Source of the DNA: a virus | Length of the DNA stretch: 64,000 nt | IMG/VR virus record: IMGVR_UViG_3300036790_000218 | Coordinates: 1 to 64,000 of that record | Direction: 5' to 3' (one strand) | Shown: positions 24,903-33,932 of the stretch, one piece after another | How positions within the stretch are numbered: position 1 is the stretch's first letter | How the letters are laid out: every line of letters starts with the position of its first letter | Notes under the pieces: generated by a model | Seen by the model: only the letters and a program-made list of their open reading frames with translations | Database searches by the model: none | What the model was told of the DNA's origin: nothing | Translations under genes and position numbers: made by a program

Positions 24903-26413
24903 CGACCCAGGTCACGCTGCCGCCGTCAAACCGGACGACAGGCAAGCCCGCTCCGGCCGCGGATGCCGACCTGCTCACGACCGCGCTGACGGCCATGTCG
25001 GCGACGTCGTTCTGCATGCCGACCGCCGACGCGACCGGCGTCAAGGACGCGGCGAACATCAGCGCGGCGGTGGCCGCTGGCAACATCGCCGTCCTCGGCC
25101 CCGGCACCTACTACCTGTCGGTGACCGTCGGCCCGCTGGTCACCGGCCAGTGGGTGATCTGCACGCCCGGCGTGCTCATCAACTGGCTGGGCACGGGCGA
25201 CTGTTTCCGGTGGGTGGACGCCAGCACCTACACCGCGCGCACGCTCACCGGCGGCGGCCTGCTCGGCCGGCCGGTCATCGACGGCACCAGCGCAGGCGCC
25301 GGGTCGACAGGCCTGCACTTCGGCGACATCCTCGGATTCCAGTTCGACGTCAACGTCCAGAACTTCGCCAGTACCGGTGACATCGCCATTCACCCGGATA
25401 ACCAGAATTACTGGACCGAGCAGGCGATCGGCCGCGCCTACATCTCCAACTGCACGAGCGACGTGGTGTTCGACTGCGGCGGCGCGGATACCTCGGCCGG
25501 GTCGTTCGACCGGGGCGACTTCGCGTTCTACGTCCAGCACAAGACGTTCACCGGCGGCGTCGTCACCTGGCAGAACGGCGCCTACCAGGTCGGCGGATGG
25601 TTCCGGCTATACGGCAACATCAACTCCAGCGCCACCACGTTCACGCAGGCAGTACTCACGCTCACCGGGCAGGCCCCGGCCGGCCACCCGTCATCTTTCT
25701 CGGGGCTGCAGTGCGGCATCGACATCAACGTCGAATCGGACGAAGGCCTGGCCCACACCTTCCAGACCATCAACTTCGGCAGCACCAGCAACACGATCAC
25801 CGACTCTTTCGGCAGCATCAACTTCGGGTCCGGCAACCTGTTCACCGCCAGCAACATCACGAGCCTGTCCAGCCAGTTCACGTTCTTCGGCCCCGTCATC
25901 GGCGACTCCTCCCTGACAGAGGTCACCGTCCCGGACCGGATGGCCGTCAACGGGGCAGCGTTCTTCCACTCCTCGGTCAGCACGCTGCTCGCCGCGTCAG
26001 TGTCCTACACCCCGGCCGACCCGGCCGGCAACGCCACCGGCACCCTGCTCATGGCCGGCCTTGGCGCGACATGCGTGTTCACCCCCGGCCTGACCGGGAA
26101 AGTCCAGGTCACCTGCACCGGGGTGATCCTGAACAACGCCGGGGACGGCTCGTTCCTGCGCGGCTCATACGGCACCGGCACAGCCCCCGCCAACGGCGCC
26201 GCTCTGGCCGGCACGAAATGGGGAACCGGAGCCGACAGCCAGCTGCAGGTCAAGGGCGCCTCGGCCAGCTCGGGCATCCCGTTCTCCATGACGCAGGTGC
26301 TGTCCCTGACCGCCGGGACCGCCTACTGGTTTGACGTGGCCGTGGCCGAGAACGGCGGCGGCACGTCTCAGGTGACCAACGTCGTGTACTCGATGACGGA
26401 ACTGCTGGCATGA
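24899..26413 (+). CDS. Putative beta-helix tail spike
   Basis: This 504-residue protein starts at a GTG overlapping the previous stop. The region of about residues 40-330 has the pattern of pectate-lyase-type right-handed beta-helices: a DATGVKDAANISAAVAAGN start, GPGTYYLS, and repeated turns rich in Asn, Gly and hydrophobic residues. The C-terminal part is a separate beta domain (ATGTLLMAGLGATCVFTP). Such spikes bind and often degrade surface polysaccharides. No catalytic residues were identified. Confidence 0.6.
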   Translation: MTTQVTLPPSNRTTGKPAPAADADLLTTALTAMSATSFCMPTADATGVKDAANISAAVAAGNIAVLGPGTYYLSVTVGPLVTGQWVICTPGVLINWLGTGDCFRWVDASTYTARTLTGGGLLGRPVIDGTSAGAGSTGLHFGDILGFQFDVNVQNFASTGDIAIHPDNQNYWTEQAIGRAYISNCTSDVVFDCGGADTSAGSFDRGDFAFYVQHKTFTGGVVTWQNGAYQVGGWFRLYGNINSSATTFTQAVLTLTGQAPAGHPSSFSGLQCGIDINVESDEGLAHTFQTINFGSTSNTITDSFGSINFGSGNLFTASNITSLSSQFTFFGPVIGDSSLTEVTVPDRMAVNGAAFFHSSVSTLLAASVSYTPADPAGNATGTLLMAGLGATCVFTPGLTGKVQVTCTGVILNNAGDGSFLRGSYGTGTAPANGAALAGTKWGTGADSQLQVKGASASSGIPFSMTQVLSLTAGTAYWFDVAVAENGGGTSQVTNVVYSMTELLA

Positions 26414-29400
26414 CCATCTCCGTCACGGTAGCCGGGTCAGCGGCCACCCCCGGATGGACCACCGCCACCGGCGCCGTCCCCGCCGCCCTGTCCCTCCCCG
26501 TCCCCGTCACCATCACCGAAGGCGACTGGCTCATCGCCCTCCTCGCCTGGCGGCAGCCATACTCCGGCGCCGGGATCACAATCTCCGTCGCCGACGGCTC
26601 AAACTGGTGGGACCCCCTCGGCCAGCCCTCCGGCACCAGTTCACCCGACGGCATCACCAGGTGCGCGATCTGGGCCGCCCCCGCCGCCCGCATCCCCCCA
26701 TCCGGCGTCGTCATGGCCGCCCCCACCGGCTACTACACCGCCCTCGCCGCCATCGTCTTCGACGTGGCCGGCCTGTCACCCTGGTCGCAGCTCGAGCTGA
26801 TCGACGTTGCCGACGCCAACGCCGCCACCGCGCTCACCCTGTCGCTGGCCGCCCCCGCCGCACAGTCCATCGTGCTCGCCCTCGCCGGGTCCGACAACCT
26901 CGCCGACACCGTCACCCTCGCCGCCGGCGGCTGGTCAGCGCTGACCACGATCACCGCGACCAACGGCGCCGACCATTCGGCGGACATCGAAGCCGCCGCC
27001 GCCTGGCAGGTCACCACGGGCGCGACCACCGCCGCATGGTCGTCGACCGGGGCGCTCGACTTCTCCGGCGTCCTCGCCGCTATCGCGGTCACCGGCACCG
27101 GGCCGCCGACCACCTACCCGAACGTCTACCAGCCCGTCTATGGCAGCGACGTCGCCGAAACCTGGCCCGCCTGGGCGATCACCGAGATCGCGCCCGGCGC
27201 CGGCCCCGGCACCCCGCCCGACGAGCTGACCTGGGTGCCGCTCACCGGCCGGGCCCTCGCCTCCCAGTTCACCCAAGGCCGCCAGTACACCCTCGACCAG
27301 CTCCAGGCCGGCCAGGGCACCATGACGCTCGACAACCCCGACCAGGCCCTCATCCCCCCCGGCTCGGGGGCATTCGCGGGCATCGACTCCGGCACCCCGT
27401 TCCGCACCCGGTGCGCGTGGCTTGGCGGCGCCTGGCAAGTCCAGTTCACCGGCAACGGGACGACGACGACGCCCCAGTGCGCCAGCCCCAACGTCCCGGC
27501 CAGCCCCGGGCAGACATGGTCGTGGTCGGCGTGGCTGGCCTGCTCGGCCCCGTACGCGTCCGGTGTCCAGGTGCAGCTCATTTTCCGCAACTCCGGCGGC
27601 GGCATCATCTCCACGTTCACCTCGCCCAACGTCACCGGAACCGCGCCGGTGCTCGCCACGGCCACCGGCACCGCCCCGGCCGGGACCACGCAGATGAACG
27701 TCAAACTGTCCGTCAACGGCACCCCCGCCAGCTCGGTCGTCTTCTACGGCGCTGCCGCGCCCCCCGGCACCGCATGGGTTCAGGTGCCGCCTGGCGTGGC
27801 GTGGATCGCCGAAGGCGGCGCGTCGGTCACCACCCTCGCCCCCTGGCAAGAGGACCCCCGCGGCGCACCCTCCATCACCCCCTGGTACATAGACTCGGCC
27901 GGCTACTTCCAGCGCTGGCCACCCACCTGGGACCCCGACCTGCTCCGCGGCCAGACCATCGCCACCACCACCGACGCATGGGGCTACGCCAACAAACTCC
28001 TCGCCTCCGTCCTCCGCGAAGAAATCCTCACCGACCAGCCTTACGCGTACTGGCCCTGCTCCGACGCCGCAGGCTCCGCCGCCGCATCCAACATCGCCCC
28101 CGGCAACACAAACCCCCTGACCGTGACCATCTCCAAACTCGGCACCGGCGGCGCCGCCCAGGCATTCGGCGCCAACTCCGGAGGCCTGCCCGGCGACACC
28201 GTCACCACCATCACCACCACCCAAAGGCTCGCCACCGAAGGCACCATGTGGTCCCAGGCCGGCGTCGGCGGCAACACCGAAGAGGGCTACTCCCTCGGCT
28301 GCACCGACGCCGCCTACCCCCCGATCAGCAACGGGGTCACCGTCGAAGGATGGTTCCAGTGGGAGGGCGGCACCCCGACGATCGGGGTCCTGCTCGCGCT
28401 CACCTCGGCCACCGGCCAGGTCCTCAACGTCTACGTCGACGACCAGAACGTGCTCCCGGCCCCGCCCTCCATGGTCATGCAGGCCTTCCAGAATCAGGAC
28501 ACCAACGTCAGCCTGGTCGACCTGATCGCCACCCCCGCGTCCATCCCGGCCGGCTTGTTCCACCTCGCCATCGCCTTCAACCAGACCACCTACACCGCGT
28601 ACCTGAACGGCGCGCTGATCGCCTCGGGCACCTGGACCTACCCCCTGCCCGCCCGCTTCTCCCAGGCATGGTTCAACGGCTCCCAGAGCCCCGCCGGAGG
28701 CTTCTACTTCGGCGCCCCGCCCTACGTCACCGGGGTCGGCGCCTGGAACGGGTACATCGCCCACACCGCCATCTACCCCCGCATGCTCCCGCCCGGCCGC
28801 ATCCAGGCCCACTACACGGCCGGGATCACCGCCATGGCCCAGACCCTGCAAACCGGCAGCCCGCAAGCCGGCGAAACCGCGTCCTACCGGATCGAACGCC
28901 TCCTGCAATACGCCGGGGCGGCCGGCCGCCGCGCCATCCTGTCCGACGTGCAAATCCGCGGCAACATCAACGCCGGCGTCGACGACACCCCCGTCACCTC
29001 CTGCCAGGACATCGGCGGCCAGCCCGCCGCCACCAGCCTGACCAACATCGCCGCCTCAACCGTCCCCGCGATCCTCGCCGTCCGCCCGCCCGGCGACATC
29101 ACCTACGCCGCCAAACAGTACGTCTACGACCAGCCGGTCATGTGGGTCCTCGGCGACGACCAGGCCGCCGGGGAGATCCCGCTCCAGCCGGCGTGGACCC
29201 CCGACTACGACCCGGCCCGCGTCGTCAACGACATCCAGGTCACCCAGCTCGACGACCAGTCCGTCACCGTCCCCGACCAGCAGGCCCTCGAGGCGGCGTC
29301 GCAGCAGCAGTACGGCGACCAGTCCTACCAGCCCACCGGCTACCTGCAAAACGACCCCCTGTCGCCTTTGAACGCGGGGCCCGGCACCCAGGACCTGGCC

Positions 29401-29730
29401 GACTGGATCGCCGCCACCGGCGCCCGCCCGCTGATGCGCGTCGCGTCGGTCACCGTCGACGCCGCGAAACACCCCTCAGCGTGGCCGTTCATCCTCGGCT
29501 GCGGGGCCGGCGACCCGGTCACCATCAACCTGCGGCCGGCCACCGCAGGCGGCCAGCTGTTCACCGTCACCGGCCGCATCACCCAGACCTCCCGCACCCG
29601 CGTGTTCTCCCTCGACCAGGTCGAAGGCAGCGTGACCTGCGTGATCGACACCGCGCCCGACCTGAACGCGCTGACCGCCGACGACCCCGTCCGCGGCCAG
29701 CTCAACAGCGAAAACTGCCTGGCGTGGTGA
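26410..29730 (+). CDS. Large multidomain tail protein (hub/baseplate with LamG-like domain)
   Basis: This 1106-residue protein appears to combine several parts. They are an N-terminal beta domain (1-240), a segment with QLQAGQGTMTLDNPDQALIPP that resembles distal-tail/hub proteins (about 290-340), a carbohydrate-binding-like region (350-490), a LamG-like domain (about 560-800 with GVTVEGWFQWEGG and FHLAIAFNQTTYTAYLNG), and a C-terminal hub-like domain. It probably forms the tail tip and binds the host. An almost equally long open frame overlaps it in another phase and is a composition shadow. Confidence 0.65.
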   Translation: MTISVTVAGSAATPGWTTATGAVPAALSLPVPVTITEGDWLIALLAWRQPYSGAGITISVADGSNWWDPLGQPSGTSSPDGITRCAIWAAPAARIPPSGVVMAAPTGYYTALAAIVFDVAGLSPWSQLELIDVADANAATALTLSLAAPAAQSIVLALAGSDNLADTVTLAAGGWSALTTITATNGADHSADIEAAAAWQVTTGATTAAWSSTGALDFSGVLAAIAVTGTGPPTTYPNVYQPVYGSDVAETWPAWAITEIAPGAGPGTPPDELTWVPLTGRALASQFTQGRQYTLDQLQAGQGTMTLDNPDQALIPPGSGAFAGIDSGTPFRTRCAWLGGAWQVQFTGNGTTTTPQCASPNVPASPGQTWSWSAWLACSAPYASGVQVQLIFRNSGGGIISTFTSPNVTGTAPVLATATGTAPAGTTQMNVKLSVNGTPASSVVFYGAAAPPGTAWVQVPPGVAWIAEGGASVTTLAPWQEDPRGAPSITPWYIDSAGYFQRWPPTWDPDLLRGQTIATTTDAWGYANKLLASVLREEILTDQPYAYWPCSDAAGSAAASNIAPGNTNPLTVTISKLGTGGAAQAFGANSGGLPGDTVTTITTTQRLATEGTMWSQAGVGGNTEEGYSLGCTDAAYPPISNGVTVEGWFQWEGGTPTIGVLLALTSATGQVLNVYVDDQNVLPAPPSMVMQAFQNQDTNVSLVDLIATPASIPAGLFHLAIAFNQTTYTAYLNGALIASGTWTYPLPARFSQAWFNGSQSPAGGFYFGAPPYVTGVGAWNGYIAHTAIYPRMLPPGRIQAHYTAGITAMAQTLQTGSPQAGETASYRIERLLQYAGAAGRRAILSDVQIRGNINAGVDDTPVTSCQDIGGQPAATSLTNIAASTVPAILAVRPPGDITYAAKQYVYDQPVMWVLGDDQAAGEIPLQPAWTPDYDPARVVNDIQVTQLDDQSVTVPDQQALEAASQQQYGDQSYQPTGYLQNDPLSPLNAGPGTQDLADWIAATGARPLMRVASVTVDAAKHPSAWPFILGCGAGDPVTINLRPATAGGQLFTVTGRITQTSRTRVFSLDQVEGSVTCVIDTAPDLNALTADDPVRGQLNSENCLAW

Positions 29731-29733
29731 GCG

Positions 29734-30882
29734 ATGCCTGCGCTGCCTGACCCGCGCACCTGGTTCGCCGGGCCCGTCAAAGCCCCCGCGCTGCGCGCCG
29801 ACGTGTCCGGCGCCGTCCAGTGGCTGCGCCAGCCCCCCATGTTCACCGGCTCCCAGCAGGTCACCGCCCAGTCCATTCCCGACTCGACACGCACCGTCAT
29901 CACCCTCGACACCGACATCTGGGACTCCGTCAACGGCCACAACCCCCTCGCCAGCCCCGGCACCTACTACTGCCAGCAACCCGGCTACTACCTCGCCGAA
30001 GGCACCGCCGCACTCGCCTACACCGGCGGCACCGGCCTGTCCGTCGCCTACATCGGCTTCTCCACAGCCGGCGGCACACCGGCCATCTACGACGGCGAAT
30101 CGATCCCGAACGGCACCGTGTACCCGCCGCTGCCCACCGTCGCCAAACTCGTCCTGATGACCCACCCCGGCCCGATCGGATCCTCGGGCACCGACTACCT
30201 GCAACTCCAGACCTTCCAGTCCTCGGGCGGCGCCCAGGACGTGTACAACACGCCGTACTATCCGCTGCTGCAGGCCACCTGGGTCGCCGCCCCGTCCGGC
30301 ACCGCCCCCCTGCCCGTCCCCGCCAACCCGCCCTGGCCCGTGCCGCCCGCCTACGTGACCAGCGCCGACCTCAACGCCAGCATCCGCGACACCATACGCT
30401 TCCTGGCCTACCCGCCGGTCATGGAGGCCTACTACCAGGCCGGAGCCCAGTCCCTCGCCTCCGGCACCGCGATCGGCGCCACCGGCACGGTGGTGCAACT
30501 CGACACGATCACCTACGACACCTACGCGGCGTTCGCCACCAGCTCGCACACATGGACGGCGCCCGTCGCCGGAACCTACTACTGCTACGGGCAGCTGGGC
30601 ATGCCGTCGCAGGCCACGTCGCTGTCGTTCGCCGCCGGGCTGACGGTCACCTCAGCGAACTACAACAGCGGCACCACGGTCACCTTGTGGGAAGGCCCCA
30701 AGAGCATCTGGGCCGGGACCGGGGCCACGTCGTGCACCGCGGTGCGGCGGCGGCTGCGCCTCAACGCGGGGGACACGGTCAAGCTGGCCGGGTTCCAGCA
30801 CGATTCGGGCGGTAATGCGGTCACGCTGTCTGGCGGCGCGGGCGCCGGGTCGAGGCTGATCACCGTGTGGAGGTCGGCATGA
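29734..30882 (+). CDS. Minor tail protein with two jelly-roll-like domains
   Basis: This 382-residue protein starts three bases after the previous stop. It contains two similar beta domains, each with a (P/V)(A/S)GTYYC motif (SPGTYYCQQPGYYLAEG and VAGTYYCYGQLG), a layout seen in C1q/TNF-like trimeric tail tips. A connecting Pro-rich segment lies between. The C-terminus ends SRLITVWRSA. The role is likely receptor binding. Confidence 0.55.
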   Translation: MPALPDPRTWFAGPVKAPALRADVSGAVQWLRQPPMFTGSQQVTAQSIPDSTRTVITLDTDIWDSVNGHNPLASPGTYYCQQPGYYLAEGTAALAYTGGTGLSVAYIGFSTAGGTPAIYDGESIPNGTVYPPLPTVAKLVLMTHPGPIGSSGTDYLQLQTFQSSGGAQDVYNTPYYPLLQATWVAAPSGTAPLPVPANPPWPVPPAYVTSADLNASIRDTIRFLAYPPVMEAYYQAGAQSLASGTAIGATGTVVQLDTITYDTYAAFATSSHTWTAPVAGTYYCYGQLGMPSQATSLSFAAGLTVTSANYNSGTTVTLWEGPKSIWAGTGATSCTAVRRRLRLNAGDTVKLAGFQHDSGGNAVTLSGGAGAGSRLITVWRSA

Positions 30883-31424
30883 CGACCTGGCCAGCGGCGA
30901 CCGTGCCCGTGTTCCCCGCCGGGTACGCCCCGGACGACACCGACTTCGACACCTGGATCCAGTCGAATTTCTCGTTCCTCACCGAAGGCGTGGTGTTCCG
31001 CGCGCGCCGGGTGGCGGCCCAGGCGCTGGCCGGCCCGCCGGGCGGCAACACCCTGATCGAGTTCGACACGATCGACGAAGACCCCTACTCGGGCTGGTCG
31101 GCCACAGCCACGAGCGTCCAGCCGGCGTGGTCGTGGCTGGCACCGGTCACCGGCCTGTACCAGGTCACGTTCACATTCGCGGTCACCGCTGCGGTCAACA
31201 ACACTGAGGCCGAGGTGTGGGTGAGCGGCAACCGGGTCCGCGTGTCGACGGCGGTGTGCGGGACAACCGGCGGCGGAGCGGGCACGGGCGGGATGGCGAC
31301 GGTGCCCATGGCCGCCGGCCAGGACTACGTGCAGGCGACCGCCGACCTGTCGACGACGGGGGAGAGCACGCTGACCGGGGCCGGATCACAGCCGTCGATC
31401 GAAATCGCGCTGGCAAGCCAGTAA
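30879..31424 (+). CDS. Minor tail protein with one jelly-roll-like domain
   Basis: This 181-residue protein (ATG 30879 overlaps the previous stop) has a helical N-terminal arm and one domain like those in the preceding protein (WLAPVTGLYQVTFTF and NRVRVSTAVCG). Together the two genes look like duplicated tail-tip modules that have diverged. Confidence 0.5.
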   Translation: MTTWPAATVPVFPAGYAPDDTDFDTWIQSNFSFLTEGVVFRARRVAAQALAGPPGGNTLIEFDTIDEDPYSGWSATATSVQPAWSWLAPVTGLYQVTFTFAVTAAVNNTEAEVWVSGNRVRVSTAVCGTTGGGAGTGGMATVPMAAGQDYVQATADLSTTGESTLTGAGSQPSIEIALASQ

Positions 31425-31459
31425 CGAGCGCGGATGATAGATGCGAGAGCGAGGCGAGG

Positions 31460-31699
31460 GTGAAGTGGTGGACTCTGCTGAGAGACGTGCTCGGCACGGT
31501 GACCGGCCTCGGGGTGATCGTCTCCCAGGTGTTCTCCGCGCGGCCGTCGGACGTGCTGCTGGTCGTGGGCCTGACGCTCACGTCGCCGAGCCTCGTCGAC
31601 CACACGAGAGCGCTGCTGTCCGGTCCTACCGGTTCGCCGCCATCGCCTTCATCGCCGCCATCTGGGCCCTCGCCGCCATCCAGGCGGGACGGTGAGTAG
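31460..31699 (+). CDS. Small membrane protein, possible holin component
   Basis: This 79-residue protein starts at GTG 31460 after GAGGCGAGG. It has a hydrophobic stretch (VLGTVTGLGVIVSQVF) and a second weaker one (VLLVVGLTL), then a Ser/Pro-rich tail. It lies between tail-tip genes and a glycoside-hydrolase-like protein, which suggests a lysis role. Another frame here (31441-31695) is less convincing. Confidence 0.45.
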   Translation: MKWWTLLRDVLGTVTGLGVIVSQVFSARPSDVLLVVGLTLTSPSLVDHTRALLSGPTGSPPSPSSPPSGPSPPSRRDGE

Positions 31700-31955
31700 G
31701 CTGCGCGGGTGGCTGGCCCGGCACAAGGACACGATTTTCCTGTGCGCGTTCGTGCTGGTGCTGTGCGGCGCGGTGCTGGTCCGCGCCGAGCAGCTCGACA
31801 ACTCGACGCGGCACGCCTTGTGCCCGATTGTGCGGCTCGTCATCGCGCACCCGGTGCCCCGCCCGTCGAACCCGGCGGCGAACCCGAGCAGGGTGGCGAC
31901 CTACCAGATGTACGAGGATTTCGTGATCGTCAAACGCCAGTACGGATGCAGATGA
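31692..31955 (+). CDS. Small membrane protein, lysis region
   Basis: This 87-residue protein has one clear membrane segment (TIFLCAFVLVLCGAVLVRAEQL) near the N-terminus and a soluble C-terminal region ending in YGCR. It overlaps the preceding gene by eight bases. A holin, antiholin or spanin-like role is possible from position, but no family is recognised. Confidence 0.5.
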   Translation: MSRLRGWLARHKDTIFLCAFVLVLCGAVLVRAEQLDNSTRHALCPIVRLVIAHPVPRPSNPAANPSRVATYQMYEDFVIVKRQYGCR

Positions 31956-31956
31956 G

Positions 31957-32454
31957 GTGGCCACAGTGACCGTGTTCTATGACTCGGCCGGCCGGGAGTT
32001 CCCGGCCGGGGCGACGCACGTCATGCTCTACGCCGACGGCCGGTATGCCGTCCCCCCGGCGGACGCGCGCTGGCGGTATGTGCGGTGGATCACCGTCCTC
32101 GGCGGCGAGGAGGCCGCACTGTACGCCGGAGCCATCGACTTCGAGAAAGGCAACGAGGCGTTTGACGCCGGGCGGCTGAAAGCATGGGTGGCCGGCCGTA
32201 AGGCACACAAGTGGCTGGCCCGCGTGTATTGCAGCCTGGCGGATTTGCCAGCGGCACATGCCGCCGTCGGCGCCGAGCCGAACGTCCGCTTCTGGCTAGC
32301 CGACTGGGGGAAGCCCCTCACCGCTGAGCATCTGGCCGCCCGGGCGCTCGACCAGGCCAAGGTGCGCCTGCCGGTGTACGTGCTGTGGGGGCAGCAGTAC
32401 CAGGGCAACCCATCCGGCGGGTTTGATACGTCGGTGCTGTACGGAGTGTGGTAA
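31957..32454 (+). CDS. Glycoside-hydrolase-like protein, candidate endolysin
   Basis: This 165-residue protein begins at GTG 31957. It opens with VTVFYDSAGREFPAGATHVMLYADGRYA, then RWITVLGG, an Asp-Glu-containing IDFEKGN, and later RVYCSLADLPA and RFWLADW. These are arranged like the strands of a small TIM-barrel hydrolase (GH25/DUF1906-like). D and E in IDFE are candidate catalytic residues. It follows two small membrane proteins at the end of the late operon, where an endolysin is expected. There is no signal peptide. Confidence 0.55.
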   Translation: MATVTVFYDSAGREFPAGATHVMLYADGRYAVPPADARWRYVRWITVLGGEEAALYAGAIDFEKGNEAFDAGRLKAWVAGRKAHKWLARVYCSLADLPAAHAAVGAEPNVRFWLADWGKPLTAEHLAARALDQAKVRLPVYVLWGQQYQGNPSGGFDTSVLYGVW

Positions 32455-32457
32455 CTC

Positions 32458-32598
32458 ATGATCCGCTGCACGCTCTGCGGTGACCGGATGGCCAGAAGTC
32501 AGCTCTGCTCGGACCTGGCCGTCATCACGCTGCACTGGATGAGCAAGCACCGGGAGCGGTACCTGAAGTCTCACCCCGAAGCCGCGCCGTACATATGA
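32458..32598 (+). CDS. Tiny zinc-finger-like protein
   Basis: This 46-residue protein starts at ATG 32458, three bases after the previous stop. It contains CTLC (residues 4-7) and a later LHWMSKH, giving a possible Cys2-His2 site. It is the last gene before a strong terminator. Confidence 0.5.
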   Translation: MIRCTLCGDRMARSQLCSDLAVITLHWMSKHRERYLKSHPEAAPYI

Positions 32599-32600
32599 AA

Positions 32601-32636
32601 GGGCCGGGTCCGGGACACCAGCCCCAGACCCGGCCC
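32601..32636 (+). terminator. Strong hairpin terminator ending the phage A late operon
   Basis: GGGCCGGGTC (32601-32610) pairs perfectly with GACCCGGCCC (32627-32636) around a 16-base loop. It lies two bases after the last plus-strand gene and separates the converging minus-strand transfer genes. No strong U-tract follows, as is common in high-GC actinobacteria. Confidence 0.75.
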
Positions 32637-32649
32637 CGCGCGAACAGGG

Positions 32650-32748
32650 TTACTTGCGCCAGCGGGTGTCAGCTGACAGCCAGCGCATGATCGGCGCCTC
32701 ACGCAGCCCGCTTTCAATGGCGGCGAAGCTGTTGCCGTTACTCAGCAT
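32650..32748 (-). CDS. 32-residue small protein with strong ribosome binding site
   Basis: This small reading frame starts at ATG 32748, five bases after AGGAGGTGA on the minus strand, one of the best ribosome binding sites in the window. The sequence begins MLSNGNSFAAIESG and ends WRK. It follows the membrane protein gene at 32753-33088 closely. No function is known. Confidence 0.45.
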   Translation of the reverse strand: MLSNGNSFAAIESGLREAPIMRWLSADTRWRK

Positions 32749-32752
32749 CGGG

Positions 32753-33088
32753 TCACCTCCTCTCGCTGATCTCGCTACCGATCACCACGCCGGGGACGAC
32801 GTGGCGAGCCTCGATCGCCAGCGGCGCTGAGACCGCCCGCACAGGCTCCGGGGCGGGCAGCGCGGCCCGTGCACGCGGTGACCGCAGCACGGCGCTGACG
32901 AGCACGGTGTGCCGCAGCAGCACCCGCTGAAAGCCGTAGGCCCCGGCGGCCACGACCACGAGGCCGCCGATCACCAGCCACAGATGCGTCACCACGAACA
33001 CCACCATCGCGGCGGCGGCGGCCAGGGCCACGACCACAACGGCCGCCACGCCGCTGCCCGGGCTAGGGCAATGCGTCGAGCACCTCAC
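32753..33088 (-). CDS. Small membrane protein of transfer segment
   Basis: This 111-residue protein uses GTG 33088 after AGGAGGCAGC. Two hydrophobic segments (residues 14-34 and 37-55) form a membrane hairpin, and the C-terminal half is Ala/Pro/Arg-rich. Small membrane proteins of this kind (Spd-type) accompany TraB in actinomycete conjugative elements and affect plasmid spread between hyphal compartments. The match is by context. Confidence 0.5.
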   Translation of the reverse strand: MRCSTHCPSPGSGVAAVVVVALAAAAAMVVFVVTHLWLVIGGLVVVAAGAYGFQRVLLRHTVLVSAVLRSPRARAALPAPEPVRAVSAPLAIEARHVVPGVVIGSEISERR

Positions 33089-33366
33089 CGCTGCCTCCTG
33101 TAATTCACCAGCGCCCGCACCGCGCGGTGCACCGCCCTGGAGCCGGCCCGCTGCACCGTCCCCCGCTGACACCGCGGATTCCAGCACGACCCGAAGTACC
33201 TGCTGCCGGACAGCGGGTGGCGGCCTTTGCCTTTGCACCAGCCGCAGTCAGTCATGGGGTTGACGTAGACCCACACCGCCCAGGTCACGACCGCGAGCGG
33301 CCCGGCGAGTAGCAGGTGACGGGACGCCACGCCCCACACGACCTCGCCGCCGATGATCCAGATCAC
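33085..33366 (-). CDS. Membrane protein with zinc-ribbon motif
   Basis: This 93-residue protein has a hydrophobic N-terminal half (about residues 15-35) and a motif CGWCKGKG plus CWNPRC, which would bind zinc. The C-terminus is basic. It overlaps both neighbours by four bases, so it belongs to the translationally coupled transfer operon. Confidence 0.55.
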   Translation of the reverse strand: MIWIIGGEVVWGVASRHLLLAGPLAVVTWAVWVYVNPMTDCGWCKGKGRHPLSGSRYFGSCWNPRCQRGTVQRAGSRAVHRAVRALVNYRRQR

Positions 33367-33932
33367 CGGCCACGCTCCGAGGCTTCCTGCGCATCAGCCA
33401 TGCCGTCGCGGTACGCCTCGCATGCTTGCCGCTGGCACTGCGGGTCCTGGCAGTTCGCGTAGTCGTGCGACGGCCGGCCGGGCCGCCGCGGCGGCTTGCG
33501 CGCCGCCTTCGCCTTCGCCGCCCGCCGCGCGGCCTTGGCCCGCTCGGACCGCCGCGCCGCCGACACCCGCGCCGCCGCCCGTTCCCGCTCAGCCTTCCGC
33601 GCCGCGGCCACCCGCTCGTTCACCCGCTGCCGGTCAGCCGCCCGCTTCTTCTTCGCCGCCTCGGCCCGCTCCGCGCGCTGCGCCTCCCGCTTGCGCTTCC
33701 CGAAGTCGCCCGCGTTGCCGCAGCGATGGCCGAACGGGTTGTTGTACTTCCTGCCGCACGACCCGCAGGCGAACAGCGGCCGCTTGCGAACCTCGCGCCG
33801 GACCGCGCGCTTCGCGGGCAGCACCGTCTTGCGGCGGACCGCTCGCTTCAGCCGGGTACGCATCCGCGGCCGCCGCAAAGCGGTTACCGGAGTAACCCGG
33901 CGGTTACCGCGCCTGACCTGCCGTTTCCTCAT
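33363..33932 (-). CDS. Basic zinc-finger coiled-coil protein
   Basis: This 189-residue protein is extremely rich in Arg, Lys and Ala. After a basic tail it has a zinc-knuckle (CGSCGRKYNNPFGHRCGN, about residues 57-74), then a long charged helix (AEAAKKKRAADRQRVNERVAAARKAER) and a short Cys-containing end (CQDPQCQRQACEAY). It lies directly downstream of the FtsK-like translocase gene. It could bind DNA or the translocase during transfer. The role is inferred. Confidence 0.5.
   Translation of the reverse strand: MRKRQVRRGNRRVTPVTALRRPRMRTRLKRAVRRKTVLPAKRAVRREVRKRPLFACGSCGRKYNNPFGHRCGNAGDFGKRKREAQRAERAEAAKKKRAADRQRVNERVAAARKAERERAAARVSAARRSERAKAARRAAKAKAARKPPRRPGRPSHDYANCQDPQCQRQACEAYRDGMADAQEASERGR

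Noticed and set aside
26454-29750. A 1098-codon open frame overlapping the large tail protein in another phase
   Set aside because: It is Arg/His/Pro-rich, has no domain pattern and no stop only because of the extreme GC third-position bias. The other frame has clear LamG-like and hub-like segments and ATGA-type junctions.
33500-33700. Plus-strand Arg/Ala open frames in the basic coiled-coil gene region
   Set aside because: The minus-strand frame has a zinc-knuckle and coiled coil and fits the four-base overlaps of the transfer operon; the plus-strand frames have neither start signals nor motifs.
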